Assembly: GCA_944381175.1 (NCBI GenBank)
Contig: CALWKD010000021.1
Location: 1-52,267, forward strand
Direction of reading: 5' to 3'
From: an uncultured Clostridia bacterium
GTDB taxonomy: Bacteria > Bacillota > Clostridia > Christensenellales > UBA1242
DNA: 52,267 bases
Part shown: positions 7,374 to 15,841 of the stretch, piece by piece
Layout of the letters: each line of letters starts with the position of its first letter
Numbering within the stretch: position 1 is the stretch's first letter
The notes under the pieces: generated by a model
Databases searched by the model: none
Told to the model about the DNA's origin: nothing
The model's input: only the letters and a program-made list of their open reading frames with translations
Translations under genes and position numbers: made by a program

Positions 7374-7952
7374 ATGAAAAATTTCAATCTTAAAAAGTTT
7401 GTAGATTTGTGCAAGAAACCAATTTTGATTGCTTCGGCGGTGATTTTTGCTGCATTTATGGTCACAATCATCGTGGTGAGTTGCCTTCCACACGCAAACA
7501 AGTATTCGTATAAAATAGAGTTGCCTGGGGGTTCTATGGAGATGACGATGGAATTGAAAGACGGCGTTGCGACTCAGACTGCTGTTTCAAAAAGTATAGA
7601 TGGACAGGAGAATGTTGAGACTTACACCTGCACCTACCGCATTGAGAAGGGAAAACTTTATCTCACAAGTGCAGACTCTGATGTTGAGGAACTTATGGGA
7701 GATATAAATGTTTATCGTATAAAGATAAAGGGGGAAACTGAACTTGGAAGTATGTCCATTGAGTGTGTTCCTGCGGTGAATTTCAGGACAACTGCAATCG
7801 TTTTCATTGTGCTCAGCGGGGTTGTTTTGGGCGGTTGCATTGCCATTTTGGTGCTTGACAATAAAGGTAAAATCAAATACCAAACTGCAAAAGTTGAAGA
7901 TGCTGGCACTCAATCTGAAGTGAAAGCGGAAGAAAGCAAAGAAGAAAAATAA
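7374..7952 (+). CDS. Hypothetical membrane protein, two TM segments
   Basis: Unrecognised 192-residue protein. A short basic N-terminus leads into a hydrophobic segment (about residues 17-37, ILIASAVIFAAFMVTIIVV). An exposed domain of about 100 residues follows (GGSMEMTMELKDGVATQT, YTCTYRIEKGKLYLTS), then a second TM helix (about 140-163) and an acidic, Lys/Glu-rich tail. The middle domain reads like a small beta-sheet extracytoplasmic domain. ATG 7374 is chosen because AGGAGGGG sits just upstream; the frame open from 7314 overlaps the promoter. It is a single gene with its own terminator. Confidence 0.75.
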   Translation: MKNFNLKKFVDLCKKPILIASAVIFAAFMVTIIVVSCLPHANKYSYKIELPGGSMEMTMELKDGVATQTAVSKSIDGQENVETYTCTYRIEKGKLYLTSADSDVEELMGDINVYRIKIKGETELGSMSIECVPAVNFRTTAIVFIVLSGVVLGGCIAILVLDNKGKIKYQTAKVEDAGTQSEVKAEESKEEK

Positions 7953-7962
7953 ATTTTTTGGA

Positions 7963-7989
7963 GACTTGAAAATTCAAGTCTTTTTTTTC
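7963..7989 (+). terminator. Intrinsic terminator
   Basis: GACTTGAA (7963-7970) pairs with TTCAAGTC (7973-7980) and is followed by eight T. Confidence 0.85.
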
Positions 7990-8066
7990 TTAAAATCATC
8001 CTTTCAGTCTCATTTTTTGCGGATGTTGCATATCTTGTTACTGTATAGACTTTAAGGAGGTTTGAA

Positions 8067-8729
8067 ATGTCTTTTTACATCAACAATAACAACCCAAACA
8101 GACCTGGCCCAATCTGCGGAAACCCAATGAACGGCATCTGTGAAAAGGTTTTGATTGAGACAACAAAGGTTTTTGATGCGTGCGTATGTTCAACGACAGA
8201 AACTGGAATCATATTGCAACTGACTGGCTTCAACCCAGCAAACCCTGTCTTGCCACTCACCTACATTTCTGCGGAAAACTCTTCTGGTGCAACGGCAACC
8301 ATCTCTGACCTTGTCATTGACAGACTTGACACTTGTCCGAATTATGCAAATGTAAGTTTTGTTTTGACCATTCCAGTGACCGTTACATATCGTGACGCAA
8401 GCGGGGTGATTGGCACTGCTTCCTCGACCATAACCGTAAACAAATCAGTTTTGCTCTTTGTTCCACAACCAGCAATGACACCAGTGAATATCTCGGCGGT
8501 TGCGACATTCAGCAGTCGAATTGGGACTTTCACTTCGCCAGATATTTTCACGGTGACGGGGTGCGTGAGAATAATCGTCAGAGTGACCAGCGTTGTCGAT
8601 GTGCTTGTTCCGTCTTACGGATACCCAACTCTTCCACCTTGCCAGACCGCTCCACAACAAGCGTGTCCAGGGGTTGAGGACTTGCCAATTTATCCAATCG
8701 CGACGGGCGACACAACATTCAATGTCTAA
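8067..8729 (+). CDS. Hypothetical protein, beta-rich, with ICEKV...FDAC motif
   Basis: Unrecognised 220-residue protein. It opens with an Asn/Pro-rich stretch and then ICEKVLIETTKVFDACVC. The rest is rich in Thr, Val, Ser and Pro in alternating patterns typical of beta-sandwich proteins (TIPVTVTYRDASGVIG, VRIIVRVTSVVDVLV). A Pro/Gln/Cys segment follows near the end (TLPPCQTAPQQACPG). There is no signal peptide or TM helix. I have an impression that proteins with this N-terminal motif occur in spore-forming Clostridia, possibly on the spore surface, but that is a guess. AAGGAGG precedes the ATG. Confidence 0.7.
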   Translation: MSFYINNNNPNRPGPICGNPMNGICEKVLIETTKVFDACVCSTTETGIILQLTGFNPANPVLPLTYISAENSSGATATISDLVIDRLDTCPNYANVSFVLTIPVTVTYRDASGVIGTASSTITVNKSVLLFVPQPAMTPVNISAVATFSSRIGTFTSPDIFTVTGCVRIIVRVTSVVDVLVPSYGYPTLPPCQTAPQQACPGVEDLPIYPIATGDTTFNV

Positions 8730-8774
8730 CCCCTAGTGGAGGTTTCCCGAGAGCAAGTTTGGGAAAAAGAAAAG

Positions 8775-8811
8775 ACCTTTTGAGGCGGAAAAGCGTTTCA
8801 AAAGGTTTTTT
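8775..8811 (+). terminator. Intrinsic terminator
   Basis: ACCTTTTGA (8775-8783) pairs with TCAAAAGGT, extended by GCG/CGC-type pairing, followed by TTTTTTG. A smaller TTTCCC/GGGAAA hairpin lies just before it. Confidence 0.8.
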
Positions 8812-8899
8812 GTTTATAAAGTTATCAGTGGTTTCGCAGAGAATTAAAAATTCCTTTTATGCGTAATTATCGGCGAAAGGGTGATTTTTAATGAATTGT

Positions 8900-9220
8900 T
8901 CACTTCTTGTCGAGGCTTCCTTGGATGTATGCTTCAACTCTGTCGCATAAGTTGTCGTCAATCGTGCAGACCAACTCCACCAATCTCCTTTGTTTTGGCG
9001 TCAGGGTGCTTTTGTCAAGAAGATATGGCACCTCGTGCCCCAACAAATTGTCGGTCGTCGTGTGGAAATAATCAGCAAGTGCTTTGATTGTTGCAATGTC
9101 AGGCTCGGCAAGTCCTTGCTCATAATTTCCATAGGTGGACCTAGACATATGCAACGCATCGGCTACATCTTTTTGACCTAAATGGTTTATTGCTCTGAGT
9201 TCTTTCAATTTATTTTTCAT
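8900..9220 (-). CDS. XRE-family transcriptional regulator
   Basis: 106-residue DNA-binding regulator. Residues 1-60 are a classic HTH_3 domain: LKELRAINHLGQKDVADAL, MSRSTYGNYEQGLAEPDI and ALADYFHTTTDNLLGHE. The last 40 residues may be a dimerisation tail. Start at 9220 (MKNKLKEL) is preceded by AAAGGT; a longer frame to 9238 adds six unlikely residues. The gene is divergent from another small HTH gene across a region crowded with TTGACyAAAA sites, so autoregulation is likely. Confidence 0.88.
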   Translation of the reverse strand: MKNKLKELRAINHLGQKDVADALHMSRSTYGNYEQGLAEPDIATIKALADYFHTTTDNLLGHEVPYLLDKSTLTPKQRRLVELVCTIDDNLCDRVEAYIQGSLDKK

Positions 9221-9230
9221 AATGATACCT

Positions 9231-9342
9231 TTGACCAAAATTATAGAAATCTTACAAAATATTACAAATTTTTAGTCATTCCGTTTGACTTTTGACTAAA
9301 AGAGTGCTAAAATCTGGTTATTGTTGACTAGAATTTGGTCAA
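9231..9342. promoter_or_regulatory. Operator cluster between divergent HTH genes
   Basis: The element TTGAC(C/T)AAAA/T, or close variants, recurs at 9231-9241, 9291-9301 and 9324-9334 on the plus strand and at about 9270-9280 and 9332-9342 on the minus strand. TTTAGTCA (9271-9278) and TGACTAAA (9293-9300) form an inverted repeat. A minus-strand TATAAT at 9245-9240 overlaps the first site, consistent with repression of the XRE gene. Confidence 0.55.
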
Positions 9343-9359
9343 CTTAAAAGAAGGAGAAA

Positions 9360-9560
9360 ATGGTTCATTATAATGTTAAGATGATTGAAAGGTATATGAA
9401 ACAAAACCAGATGTCCAAATCGTGCTTTTGTGATTTTTGCGGAGTGCCTTTGGACACTGTTGACAGAATGTATCAAAGAGATGATGACATTCCCACCATT
9501 GACACAATTAAGGTTGCGATTGCGTTGGATGTCAGATTAAACAATTTCTTACATATGTGA
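9360..9560 (+). CDS. Small HTH (XRE-like) protein
   Basis: 66-residue protein consisting of little more than an HTH fold. It contains MIERYMKQNQMSKSCFCDFC, VPLDTVDRMYQRDDDIPTID and VAIALDVRLNNFLHM, the order expected for helices 1-5 of a Cro/C1-type domain. AAGGAG is placed 8 nt before the ATG. It faces the XRE regulator across the operator cluster, an arrangement reminiscent of phage C1/Cro pairs, though no phage genes are nearby. Confidence 0.75.
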   Translation: MVHYNVKMIERYMKQNQMSKSCFCDFCGVPLDTVDRMYQRDDDIPTIDTIKVAIALDVRLNNFLHM

Positions 9561-9583
9561 AATGTCGGACAAAAGCAAAGCAA

Positions 9584-9760
9584 TGAGATTCTTCGACAGG
9601 CTTAAAACGAAACATCATAGAAAAACAAACCTATTATAATAAGCAAGATACCGCGACCGCTGTTGAAACATTTTGTCACCCTGAGCGAAATTGTATGGTC
9701 TAAAGAGATTCTTCGACGCACTCGCTGTGCTCGTGGCCACGCCAGTGTTGTTGTGGAACA
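9584..9760. repeat. Degenerate dispersed repeat in an intergenic gap
   Basis: GAGATTCTTCGAC occurs at 9584-9596 and again at 9705-9717, with TTGTCACCCTGAGC at 9673-9686 between them. Related TTGTCATTCTGAGC and TTCGAC blocks occur at 36813-36890, so this is one family. The 9561-9890 gap contains no credible gene; a frame at 9663 is only repeat DNA. Confidence 0.5.
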
Positions 9761-9891
9761 AGGCGTGAGATTTCTTCTCAATGCAGAATTACAGAAGGGG
9801 CTAGAGTGCCACTTCTTTTGGTGCTTGTGGCGGGGCGAAGAGGCTTGGACTTATCAATCAAAAAAATTTTTGAAAAAGTTGACAAAATTTG

Positions 9892-9921
9892 TTGACTTTT
9901 CTTTTTTTTTGTGCATATAAT
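9892..9921 (+). promoter_or_regulatory. Sigma-A promoter of the hrcA operon
   Basis: TTGACT (9892-9897), 18 nt, TATAAT (9916-9921). A CIRCE operator starts 4 nt downstream. Confidence 0.85.
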
Positions 9922-9925
9922 AGTG

Positions 9926-9952
9926 CTAGCACTAAAAAGTCGAGAGTGCTAG
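9926..9952 (+). promoter_or_regulatory. CIRCE operator (HrcA-binding site)
   Basis: CTAGCACTA, 9-nt spacer, GAGTGCTAG: an inverted repeat close to the CIRCE consensus TTAGCACTC-N9-GAGTGCTAA. It lies over the predicted transcription start, so HrcA would repress this operon until heat or folding stress titrates GroEL. Confidence 0.93.
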
Positions 9953-9979
9953 CAAACAAAAATTAAAAGGTTTGAAATT

Positions 9980-10975
9980 ATGGAACTCTCCGAAAGGAAA
10001 ATCAAGATTTTGAATGTCGCTGTTGAGGAATTTATCAAGGACAGCGCACCTATCACAAGTGGTTCTGTCAAGGACAAATCTTCGCTCAATGTGTCCACCG
10101 CAACCCTCCGCTCAGAACTTAACGCTCTTGAGGCAATGGGGTTTTTGAAGCAGTTGCACACATCTGGGGGAAGAGTCCCGACGGCGCAGGGGTATCGTTT
10201 TTATGTTGAGAATCTGCTCAAAAATGTCAAGGCGACAAATGCCGAACTTGACGAGGTCAGAAAACTCATTGAAAACAGAACTCAAAGTTTGGAGACTTTG
10301 GTTGCAGGAATTGCAAAAATTATTTCAAAGGCGACAAATTATCCAACCGTTGTGCTTGTGAACGGAATCGAAAACTTGGTTTTGCAGGAGTTCAAAATCA
10401 TACCACTTTTAGGCGACAAGTGTATGGTGCTTATAGGCACAAATTATGGCTATATCACCGACACAATTGATGTGCAAGCGACGCAAGAGAGTTGCAATGA
10501 CGCCTCAAACTACCTCACAAAATACTTCAAGGGTGAGACGATGGGCTTTATGATTGAGAACATCAAAGACCTTAAAAAAGGTATGAGTGGTGAGATTAAA
10601 GCATTCCAAAATGTCGTGGACAACATCATCCTTGGTCTTTCAAAACTTAACCAACACAAACTTTTGAATGTTCAATCGGAAAAGGTCTTGGATATTGTTG
10701 ACAAAGACAGGCTTGATGAGGCAAAGAAAGTTATGAAAACCCTCAGCGACAAGGAAGAACTCATTGAAGTGCTTGACGACGACAACGAAGAAATTTCTGC
10801 TGTTGTCGCTGATGACGATGATGAAAAGTGCTCGGTTGTGAAGGCTCCAATCATTGTCGGCGGAAACAAGGTCGCTTCAATCGGTGTCTTTGGTCCGCAA
10901 AAAATGGACTACATTGGCATCGCTTCGGCTCTTAAGGTGGTTATTGACGAACTTAACCGAGATAAAGGAGATTAG
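9980..10975 (+). CDS. hrcA: Heat-inducible transcription repressor HrcA
   Basis: HrcA represses chaperone operons by binding CIRCE; its activity depends on GroEL. The 331-residue protein has the N-terminal winged helix (about 1-75, with NVSTATLRSELNALEAMGFL and TSGGRVPTAQGYRFYV). A GAF-like central domain follows, then a C-terminal VGGNKVASIGVFGPQKMDYI segment. It begins behind AAAAGG at ATG 9980 and sits directly under a CIRCE-controlled promoter, so it represses itself. Its stop codon is adjacent to the grpE start. Confidence 0.97.
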   Translation: MELSERKIKILNVAVEEFIKDSAPITSGSVKDKSSLNVSTATLRSELNALEAMGFLKQLHTSGGRVPTAQGYRFYVENLLKNVKATNAELDEVRKLIENRTQSLETLVAGIAKIISKATNYPTVVLVNGIENLVLQEFKIIPLLGDKCMVLIGTNYGYITDTIDVQATQESCNDASNYLTKYFKGETMGFMIENIKDLKKGMSGEIKAFQNVVDNIILGLSKLNQHKLLNVQSEKVLDIVDKDRLDEAKKVMKTLSDKEELIEVLDDDNEEISAVVADDDDEKCSVVKAPIIVGGNKVASIGVFGPQKMDYIGIASALKVVIDELNRDKGD

Positions 10976-11683
10976 ATGAAAGACGAAGAAGATATTAAAG
11001 AAATGAAAGAGGAAGAAAACCTCGAAAGCGTTGAGCAAGAGAACTCCGAAGAACACAATTGTCACTGCTGTGACGATGAGGAGTGTGCTTGCGGAGACGA
11101 TTGCCAGTGTGGCGAGGAGTGTGAGTGCGAGGAAGAGTGCGAATGTCACCACGAAGGTGAGCGGGAGTGCCAAAATCACCACCACAAGCATAAACATCAT
11201 TGTCATCACGAGGAGCACTGCGAAGAAAATCACCAAACCTTTGAGGCAGAAGATTGCGTGCACGATGAGGCGGGACAATATCTGTTGATGGCTCAAAGAT
11301 TGCAGGCAGATTTCGACAACTACCGAAAAAGAGAGTCTGAGAAACTTGCTGAAGAAAGAGAAAGAGGTAAACGCAGTGTGATTGAAGTTTTCCTCCCTTG
11401 CCTCGACACTTTTAAAGAGGCAAAAAAGACCATAACTGACGAAAATGTGCTTGCTGGTGTCAATATGATTGAAAACAAAATCTTGGACGCTCTCAAGACA
11501 TTAAACGTCGAGAAAATTGAGACCGTTGGACAAAAATACGACCACAATCTTCACGAAGTTGTCGCAGTTATGAAAGATGAAAGCAAAGAAAATGACATCA
11601 TCTTGGACGAATTTCAAGCAGGTTATATGTTGAACGGCAAAGTGATAAGATATTCAAAAGTCGTTGTGAACAAACTTGACTAG
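10976..11683 (+). CDS. grpE: GrpE nucleotide exchange factor with a Cys/His-rich N-terminal extension
   Basis: GrpE releases ADP from DnaK. Residues about 98-235 are a normal GrpE: the long coiled-coil segment (LQADFDNYRKRESEKL) followed by the compact head ending RYSKVVVNKLD, with HEVVAVMKDES. The N-terminal part is very unusual. Residues 27-86 contain 14 Cys and 14 His among Glu/Asp, first as alternating CxC pairs (CACGDDCQCGEECEC) and then His clusters (HHHKHKHHCHHEEHC). Typical GrpE N-termini are acidic and disordered but lack this. Metal binding (zinc, copper or nickel) or redox sensing is inferred, not shown. The start directly follows the hrcA stop. Confidence 0.95.
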   Translation: MKDEEDIKEMKEEENLESVEQENSEEHNCHCCDDEECACGDDCQCGEECECEEECECHHEGERECQNHHHKHKHHCHHEEHCEENHQTFEAEDCVHDEAGQYLLMAQRLQADFDNYRKRESEKLAEERERGKRSVIEVFLPCLDTFKEAKKTITDENVLAGVNMIENKILDALKTLNVEKIETVGQKYDHNLHEVVAVMKDESKENDIILDEFQAGYMLNGKVIRYSKVVVNKLD

Positions 11684-11755
11684 AAAGGACAAAAACTAAA
11701 CAAAATTTCTAAATTTGTGCGAAAAGCACTTAAAAATAAAAGGAGAATAAAAATT

Positions 11756-13600
11756 ATGAGCAAAATTATTGGTATTGACTTAGGAACAACAAACTCTTGC
11801 GTGGCTGTTATGGAAGGCGGAAAACCTACCGTAATCCCAAACGCAGAGGGAGACAGAACAACACCTTCTGTTGTTGCTTACACAAAGGAAGGGGAAAGAC
11901 TTGTCGGGAAAGTTGCAAAGCGTCAGGCTATTGTAAACCACGACAACACCATTATCTCTATCAAGAGAGAAATGGGCACAAATCACAAGGTTAAACTCAA
12001 CGGGAAAGAATACACTCCTCAAGAGATTTCCGCTATGATTTTGTCAAAACTTAAGCAGGATGCTGAGAGTTATTTGGGAGAAAAAGTGACTCAGGCAGTT
12101 ATCACTGTTCCTGCATACTTCAATGACAGCCAGCGTCAAGCAACAAAAGACGCAGGAAAGATTGCTGGGCTTGAAGTGCTCAGAATCATCAACGAACCTA
12201 CCGCTGCTGCCCTTGCTTATGGACTTGACAAGGGCGAAAACAAGAACCAAAAGATTTTGGTTTACGACCTTGGTGGTGGAACATTCGATGTTTCCATTCT
12301 TGAAATCGGAGATAATGTCTTTGAAGTTTTGTCAACAAACGGAAACACAAGACTTGGAGGAGATGACTTCGACAATAGAATTATCGACTTCTTGGTTGAA
12401 GAATTTAAGAAGGCAAATGGCGGAATGGACTTGTCTCAAGACAAACTCGCTATGCAAAGACTTAAGGAAGCCGCAGAAAAGGCAAAAATTGACCTTTCAG
12501 CAACTCCTCTTACAACAATCAGCCTTCCATTTATTTCTGCTGATGCAAATGGTCCAAAACACTTGGAAGTTGAACTTTCTCGTGCAAAATTTGACGCTCT
12601 CACCGAAGATTTGGTGAAAGAGACAATCGAGTGTTGCAAGAAGGCTCTTGCCGATGCAAAACTTACAACAGAAAAAATCGACAAAGTTATCCTTGTTGGT
12701 GGCTCAACTCGTATTCCTGCAGTCGTTGAGGCTGTCAAGAAGTTCACTGGAAAAGAACCTTTCAAAGGCATCAACCCAGATGAGTGTGTCGCTGTGGGTG
12801 CTGCAATTCAAGCAGGAGTTTTGGCTGGTGATGTCAAAGATGTTCTTCTTCTTGATGTTACTCCACTTTCTCTTGGAATTGAGACTTTGGGCGGTGTGTT
12901 TACAAAATTGATTGAGAGAAACACCACGATCCCTACAAGAAAATCTCAAATCTTCTCAACCGCAACCGATAACCAACCTGGCGTTGACATCCACGTTCTT
13001 CAAGGTGAAAGAGAATTTGCTGCTCAAAACAAATCTCTTGGAAGATTCCAACTTTCTGACATTCCACCAGCACCAAGAGGCGTTCCACAAATCGAAGTTA
13101 CATTTGATATTGATGCAAACGGAATTGTCAAAGTTTCTGCAAAAGACCTTGGCACAAACAAGGAACAAAACATCACAATCACCGCTTCTTCAAACTTGAG
13201 CGAAGAGGACATCAACAAGGCCATCAAAGAGGCTGAGGCTCACGCAGAAGAAGATAAGAAGAGAAAGGAATTTGTTGAGACAAAGAACCAAGCCGACAAT
13301 ATGGTTTACTCTCTTGAAAAACTCCTCAAAGAAAACGGCGACAAAATCTCTGCAGAAGACAAGAAACGTCTTGAAGATGAGATTGAGAAAGCAAAGAAAG
13401 AGTTTGAGAGCGACGACATTGAAGTGATTAAGAAAGAACTTGAGACTCTCACACAAGTTTCAAACGAAGTGTTCACAAAAATGTATCAAAATGTAAATCC
13501 AAATGGTGCAAACGGAACTGACGGAAACAACGGTCAAAACGGAGACAATGGCTCAACTGGAACAACCGCTGACGGCGACCCAGAAGTTACAATCGAATAA
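11756..13600 (+). CDS. dnaK: Molecular chaperone DnaK (Hsp70)
   Basis: Hsp70 chaperone of 614 residues. The nucleotide-binding domain begins [18 protein letters not shown] and contains [14 protein letters not shown] and [12 protein letters not shown]. The interdomain linker is [13 protein letters not shown]. The substrate-binding domain and helical lid follow, ending in a flexible Asn/Gly-rich tail and DPEVTIE. It has the short NBD loop of Gram-positive DnaK. Start ATG 11756 with AGGAG upstream; thirteen further in-frame upstream codons are not family-like. It works with GrpE and DnaJ encoded in the same cluster. Confidence 0.98.
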   Translation: MSKIIGIDLGTTNSCVAVMEGGKPTVIPNAEGDRTTPSVVAYTKEGERLVGKVAKRQAIVNHDNTIISIKREMGTNHKVKLNGKEYTPQEISAMILSKLKQDAESYLGEKVTQAVITVPAYFNDSQRQATKDAGKIAGLEVLRIINEPTAAALAYGLDKGENKNQKILVYDLGGGTFDVSILEIGDNVFEVLSTNGNTRLGGDDFDNRIIDFLVEEFKKANGGMDLSQDKLAMQRLKEAAEKAKIDLSATPLTTISLPFISADANGPKHLEVELSRAKFDALTEDLVKETIECCKKALADAKLTTEKIDKVILVGGSTRIPAVVEAVKKFTGKEPFKGINPDECVAVGAAIQAGVLAGDVKDVLLLDVTPLSLGIETLGGVFTKLIERNTTIPTRKSQIFSTATDNQPGVDIHVLQGEREFAAQNKSLGRFQLSDIPPAPRGVPQIEVTFDIDANGIVKVSAKDLGTNKEQNITITASSNLSEEDINKAIKEAEAHAEEDKKRKEFVETKNQADNMVYSLEKLLKENGDKISAEDKKRLEDEIEKAKKEFESDDIEVIKKELETLTQVSNEVFTKMYQNVNPNGANGTDGNNGQNGDNGSTGTTADGDPEVTIE

Positions 13601-13652
13601 ACCTCGCTTTTTGCTAGTTTTTAGATAAAAACAACAGGAGAAACAGGAGAAA

Positions 13653-14078
13653 ATGATGAATAAAATGACTTTTGAAGATGTAAAAGGTCTTATTGGGAAA
13701 GAGGTTTCTGTCAGAATGGACAGACCAATGGGAAGCAAACACCCAAAGTGGGGTTTTGTTTATCCTTGCAATTACGGATATGTTCCAAACACAACCTCTG
13801 GTGACGGAGAGGAACTTGATGTCTACATCTTGGGGGAATTTCGCCCTGTTGAGAAATATACTGGGGTTGTTGGTGCTGTCATTCATAGGCTTGATGACGA
13901 TGATGACAAATTGGTCGTTTTTGCAGAGGGAAAGCATTATTCACCAGAGCAAATCTCTGCCATAACCGAATTTCAAGAGGGATTTTTCAGAAGTGACATA
14001 TATACTGCCGAAAATGGGAAAATTGTGAAAAATTCTTTCCATAAAGAAAAGTCGAATGATAAAAACAGTTCAAAATAA
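13653..14078 (+). CDS. Inorganic pyrophosphatase-like protein
   Basis: 141-residue protein related to soluble family I inorganic pyrophosphatases. It has VYPCNYGYVPNTTSGDGEEL, matching the metal-binding core of that family, then DVYILGEF and a short C-terminal half. It is smaller than typical enzymes (about 170-180 residues), so pyrophosphatase activity is inferred. AGGAG occurs twice before the cluster of ATG codons at 13653, 13656 and 13665; the exact start is uncertain. It lies between dnaK and dnaJ, an unusual insertion in the chaperone operon. The tail is Lys/Ser/Asn-rich. Confidence 0.8.
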   Translation: MMNKMTFEDVKGLIGKEVSVRMDRPMGSKHPKWGFVYPCNYGYVPNTTSGDGEELDVYILGEFRPVEKYTGVVGAVIHRLDDDDDKLVVFAEGKHYSPEQISAITEFQEGFFRSDIYTAENGKIVKNSFHKEKSNDKNSSK

Positions 14079-14088
14079 AAGAGAAAAG

Positions 14089-14586
14089 ATGAAAAAATTG
14101 TTGATTGTCGATATGCAAAAGGGTTTTATCAACAAAAATAATGATTTTTTGGTGAAAAATATTCAAAATTTAATAGGCTCTAGTAGATTTGATAAAATTT
14201 ATGCGACCAAATTTATTAACCATACTGGCAGTCAATTTTTTAAGTTTCTGAATTGGAGAAGATTTTGTGAAAACTCTGAAATCGATTTTGCTGTTGATTT
14301 GCCAAAAGAGGCTGTTGTGATTGAAAAGACCTCTTATGCATTTGCGGGCGGGGAAGTAGAGAAAAATTTTGACAAAACCGATGAAATCTACCTATGTGGG
14401 ACCGATTACGACTCCTGTGTGCTTGCAATCGCTTTCCAACTTTTTGATTTTGGAATTTGTCCGCATATTTTGATTGATTGTGTCGGCTCTCACTCTGACA
14501 ATCCAATTTCAAAGACTGATTTTGAAAAAATTTGTGAGGAAAATTTTAGCGAACAATCTATTTTAAGAACAAAAAATTTGAGATAA
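14089..14586 (+). CDS. Isochorismatase-family cysteine hydrolase (nicotinamidase-like)
   Basis: 165-residue hydrolase of the isochorismatase/nicotinamidase superfamily. The catalytic triad is visible: Asp8 in [10 protein letters not shown], Lys80 in VIEKTSYAF and Cys110 in [11 protein letters not shown]. The family cleaves amides or vinyl ethers such as nicotinamide; the substrate here cannot be told. ATG 14089 has AAAAGAGAAAAG upstream. The gene starts 11 nt after the pyrophosphatase-like gene and lies 16 nt before dnaJ, so it is probably cotranscribed with the chaperones. Confidence 0.88.
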   Translation: MKKLLIVDMQKGFINKNNDFLVKNIQNLIGSSRFDKIYATKFINHTGSQFFKFLNWRRFCENSEIDFAVDLPKEAVVIEKTSYAFAGGEVEKNFDKTDEIYLCGTDYDSCVLAIAFQLFDFGICPHILIDCVGSHSDNPISKTDFEKICEENFSEQSILRTKNLR

Positions 14587-14602
14587 AGGGGCGTGGGAAA
14601 CC

Positions 14603-15739
14603 GTGGCAAATAAAGATTATTACGAAATTTTGGGAGTGAGCAAAAATGCTGATGCTGATGAGATTAAGTCGGCATACAGAAGACTCGCAAAAAAATACCA
14701 CCCAGACCTAAACAAAACGCCAGAAGCCGCCGAGAAATTTAAGGAAATCAACGAGGCTTATGAGGTGCTTGGCGACGACAAAAAGCGTGCAAATTATGAC
14801 CAATATGGCTCGGCTGACGGTCCTCAATTTGGTGGTGGTCAAGGTGGGGCTGGATTTGGTGATTTCTTTGGCGGTTCTGGTGGCTTTGGTGGAGGGTTCT
14901 CCGACATTTTTTCCGACATTTTCTCTGCTTTTGGAGGAGGTGGTAGTTCTCGCGTTCAGCAACGAGGCGAGGACATAAACATCGCAATGAAACTTTCCTT
15001 TGAGGAGGCGGTGTTTGGTGTTGAGAAAATCATCTCATTCAATCGTGTCGAAAGTTGCAAAAAGTGCAACGGAACAGGTGCGAAAAATGGCAAGGAATAC
15101 ACCACTTGCTCGCAGTGTGGCGGTGCAGGAAGAGTTCGTTACCAGCAGAGCACGATGTTCGGCACGACCATAAGAGAAAGCGTTTGTCCAAAATGCGGTG
15201 GCACAGGAAAAATGATAAAAGAAAAGTGCGAGGAGTGCAACGGCAAAGGTTACAAGAAAGTTCCTGCACAAGTTCGTGTGAAAGTTCCTGCAGGCATTGA
15301 CGACGGGCAGACGATAAGGATGCGTGGAGAGGGAAATGCTCCTGTGTCAAAGGGCGTTTCGGGAGACTTGAACATCAAAATTTCGGTTGCTCCGCACAAG
15401 ATTTTCAAGCGAGTTGGGACAGATTTGCTCTTTGACTTGTATGTTCCATTCACCACTTGTCTTTTGGGCGGGAAAGTGGAAATTCCACTCACCAAAGGCA
15501 CAACCATTTTGGAAATCAAAGAGGGCACTCAAAGCGGAATAGTTATGAGACTGAAAGGCAAGGGTGTCAAGGTCTTGAACAGAGACTCTTACGGAGATTT
15601 GCTTGTGACAATCAAGAGCGAACCTCCAAAGACCTTAAATAAAAAGACTAAAGATTTGCTGAAAAACATTGAGGAGAATCTGACCGAGAACGATTTCCCA
15701 AAATTCAAAGAATTTAAAAACAAAATTAAAGGGCTGTAA
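14603..15739 (+). CDS. dnaJ: Chaperone protein DnaJ (Hsp40)
   Basis: DnaK co-chaperone of 378 residues. Order: J domain (about 1-70, with KKYHPDLNK carrying the HPD motif), Gly/Phe-rich linker (about 75-120), and four CxxCxGxG zinc repeats ([32 protein letters not shown]). The C-terminal substrate-binding domains follow. The start codon is GTG at 14603, leading directly into [11 protein letters not shown]. It closes the hrcA-grpE-dnaK-dnaJ cluster; the stop codon lies within the terminator hairpin. Confidence 0.98.
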   Translation: MANKDYYEILGVSKNADADEIKSAYRRLAKKYHPDLNKTPEAAEKFKEINEAYEVLGDDKKRANYDQYGSADGPQFGGGQGGAGFGDFFGGSGGFGGGFSDIFSDIFSAFGGGGSSRVQQRGEDINIAMKLSFEEAVFGVEKIISFNRVESCKKCNGTGAKNGKEYTTCSQCGGAGRVRYQQSTMFGTTIRESVCPKCGGTGKMIKEKCEECNGKGYKKVPAQVRVKVPAGIDDGQTIRMRGEGNAPVSKGVSGDLNIKISVAPHKIFKRVGTDLLFDLYVPFTTCLLGGKVEIPLTKGTTILEIKEGTQSGIVMRLKGKGVKVLNRDSYGDLLVTIKSEPPKTLNKKTKDLLKNIEENLTENDFPKFKEFKNKIKGL

Positions 15740-15756
15740 AAATCAGTCCTTTTTTG
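15728..15756 (+). terminator. Terminator overlapping the dnaJ stop codon
   Basis: AAAGGGCTG (15728-15736) pairs with CAGTCCTTT (15744-15752), followed by T residues. The left arm is the end of the dnaJ coding sequence. Confidence 0.75.
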
Positions 15757-15791
15757 CTATGCAATTTGGGGCAGATTTGTCGTTATTTTGG

Positions 15792-15821
15792 TTGATTTTT
15801 GGGAATAGTTTGTTGTATTAT
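15792..15821 (+). promoter_or_regulatory. Promoter of rsmE-mtaB
   Basis: TTGATT (15792-15797), 18 nt, TATTAT (15816-15821). It separates rsmE transcription from the chaperone operon. Confidence 0.6.
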
Positions 15822-15841
15822 ATAAAAAATTAGGGGGCAGT

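Noticed and set aside
9663..9920. 85-codon frame before hrcA
   Set aside because: It runs through the dispersed repeat and the hrcA promoter and has no ribosome-binding site.
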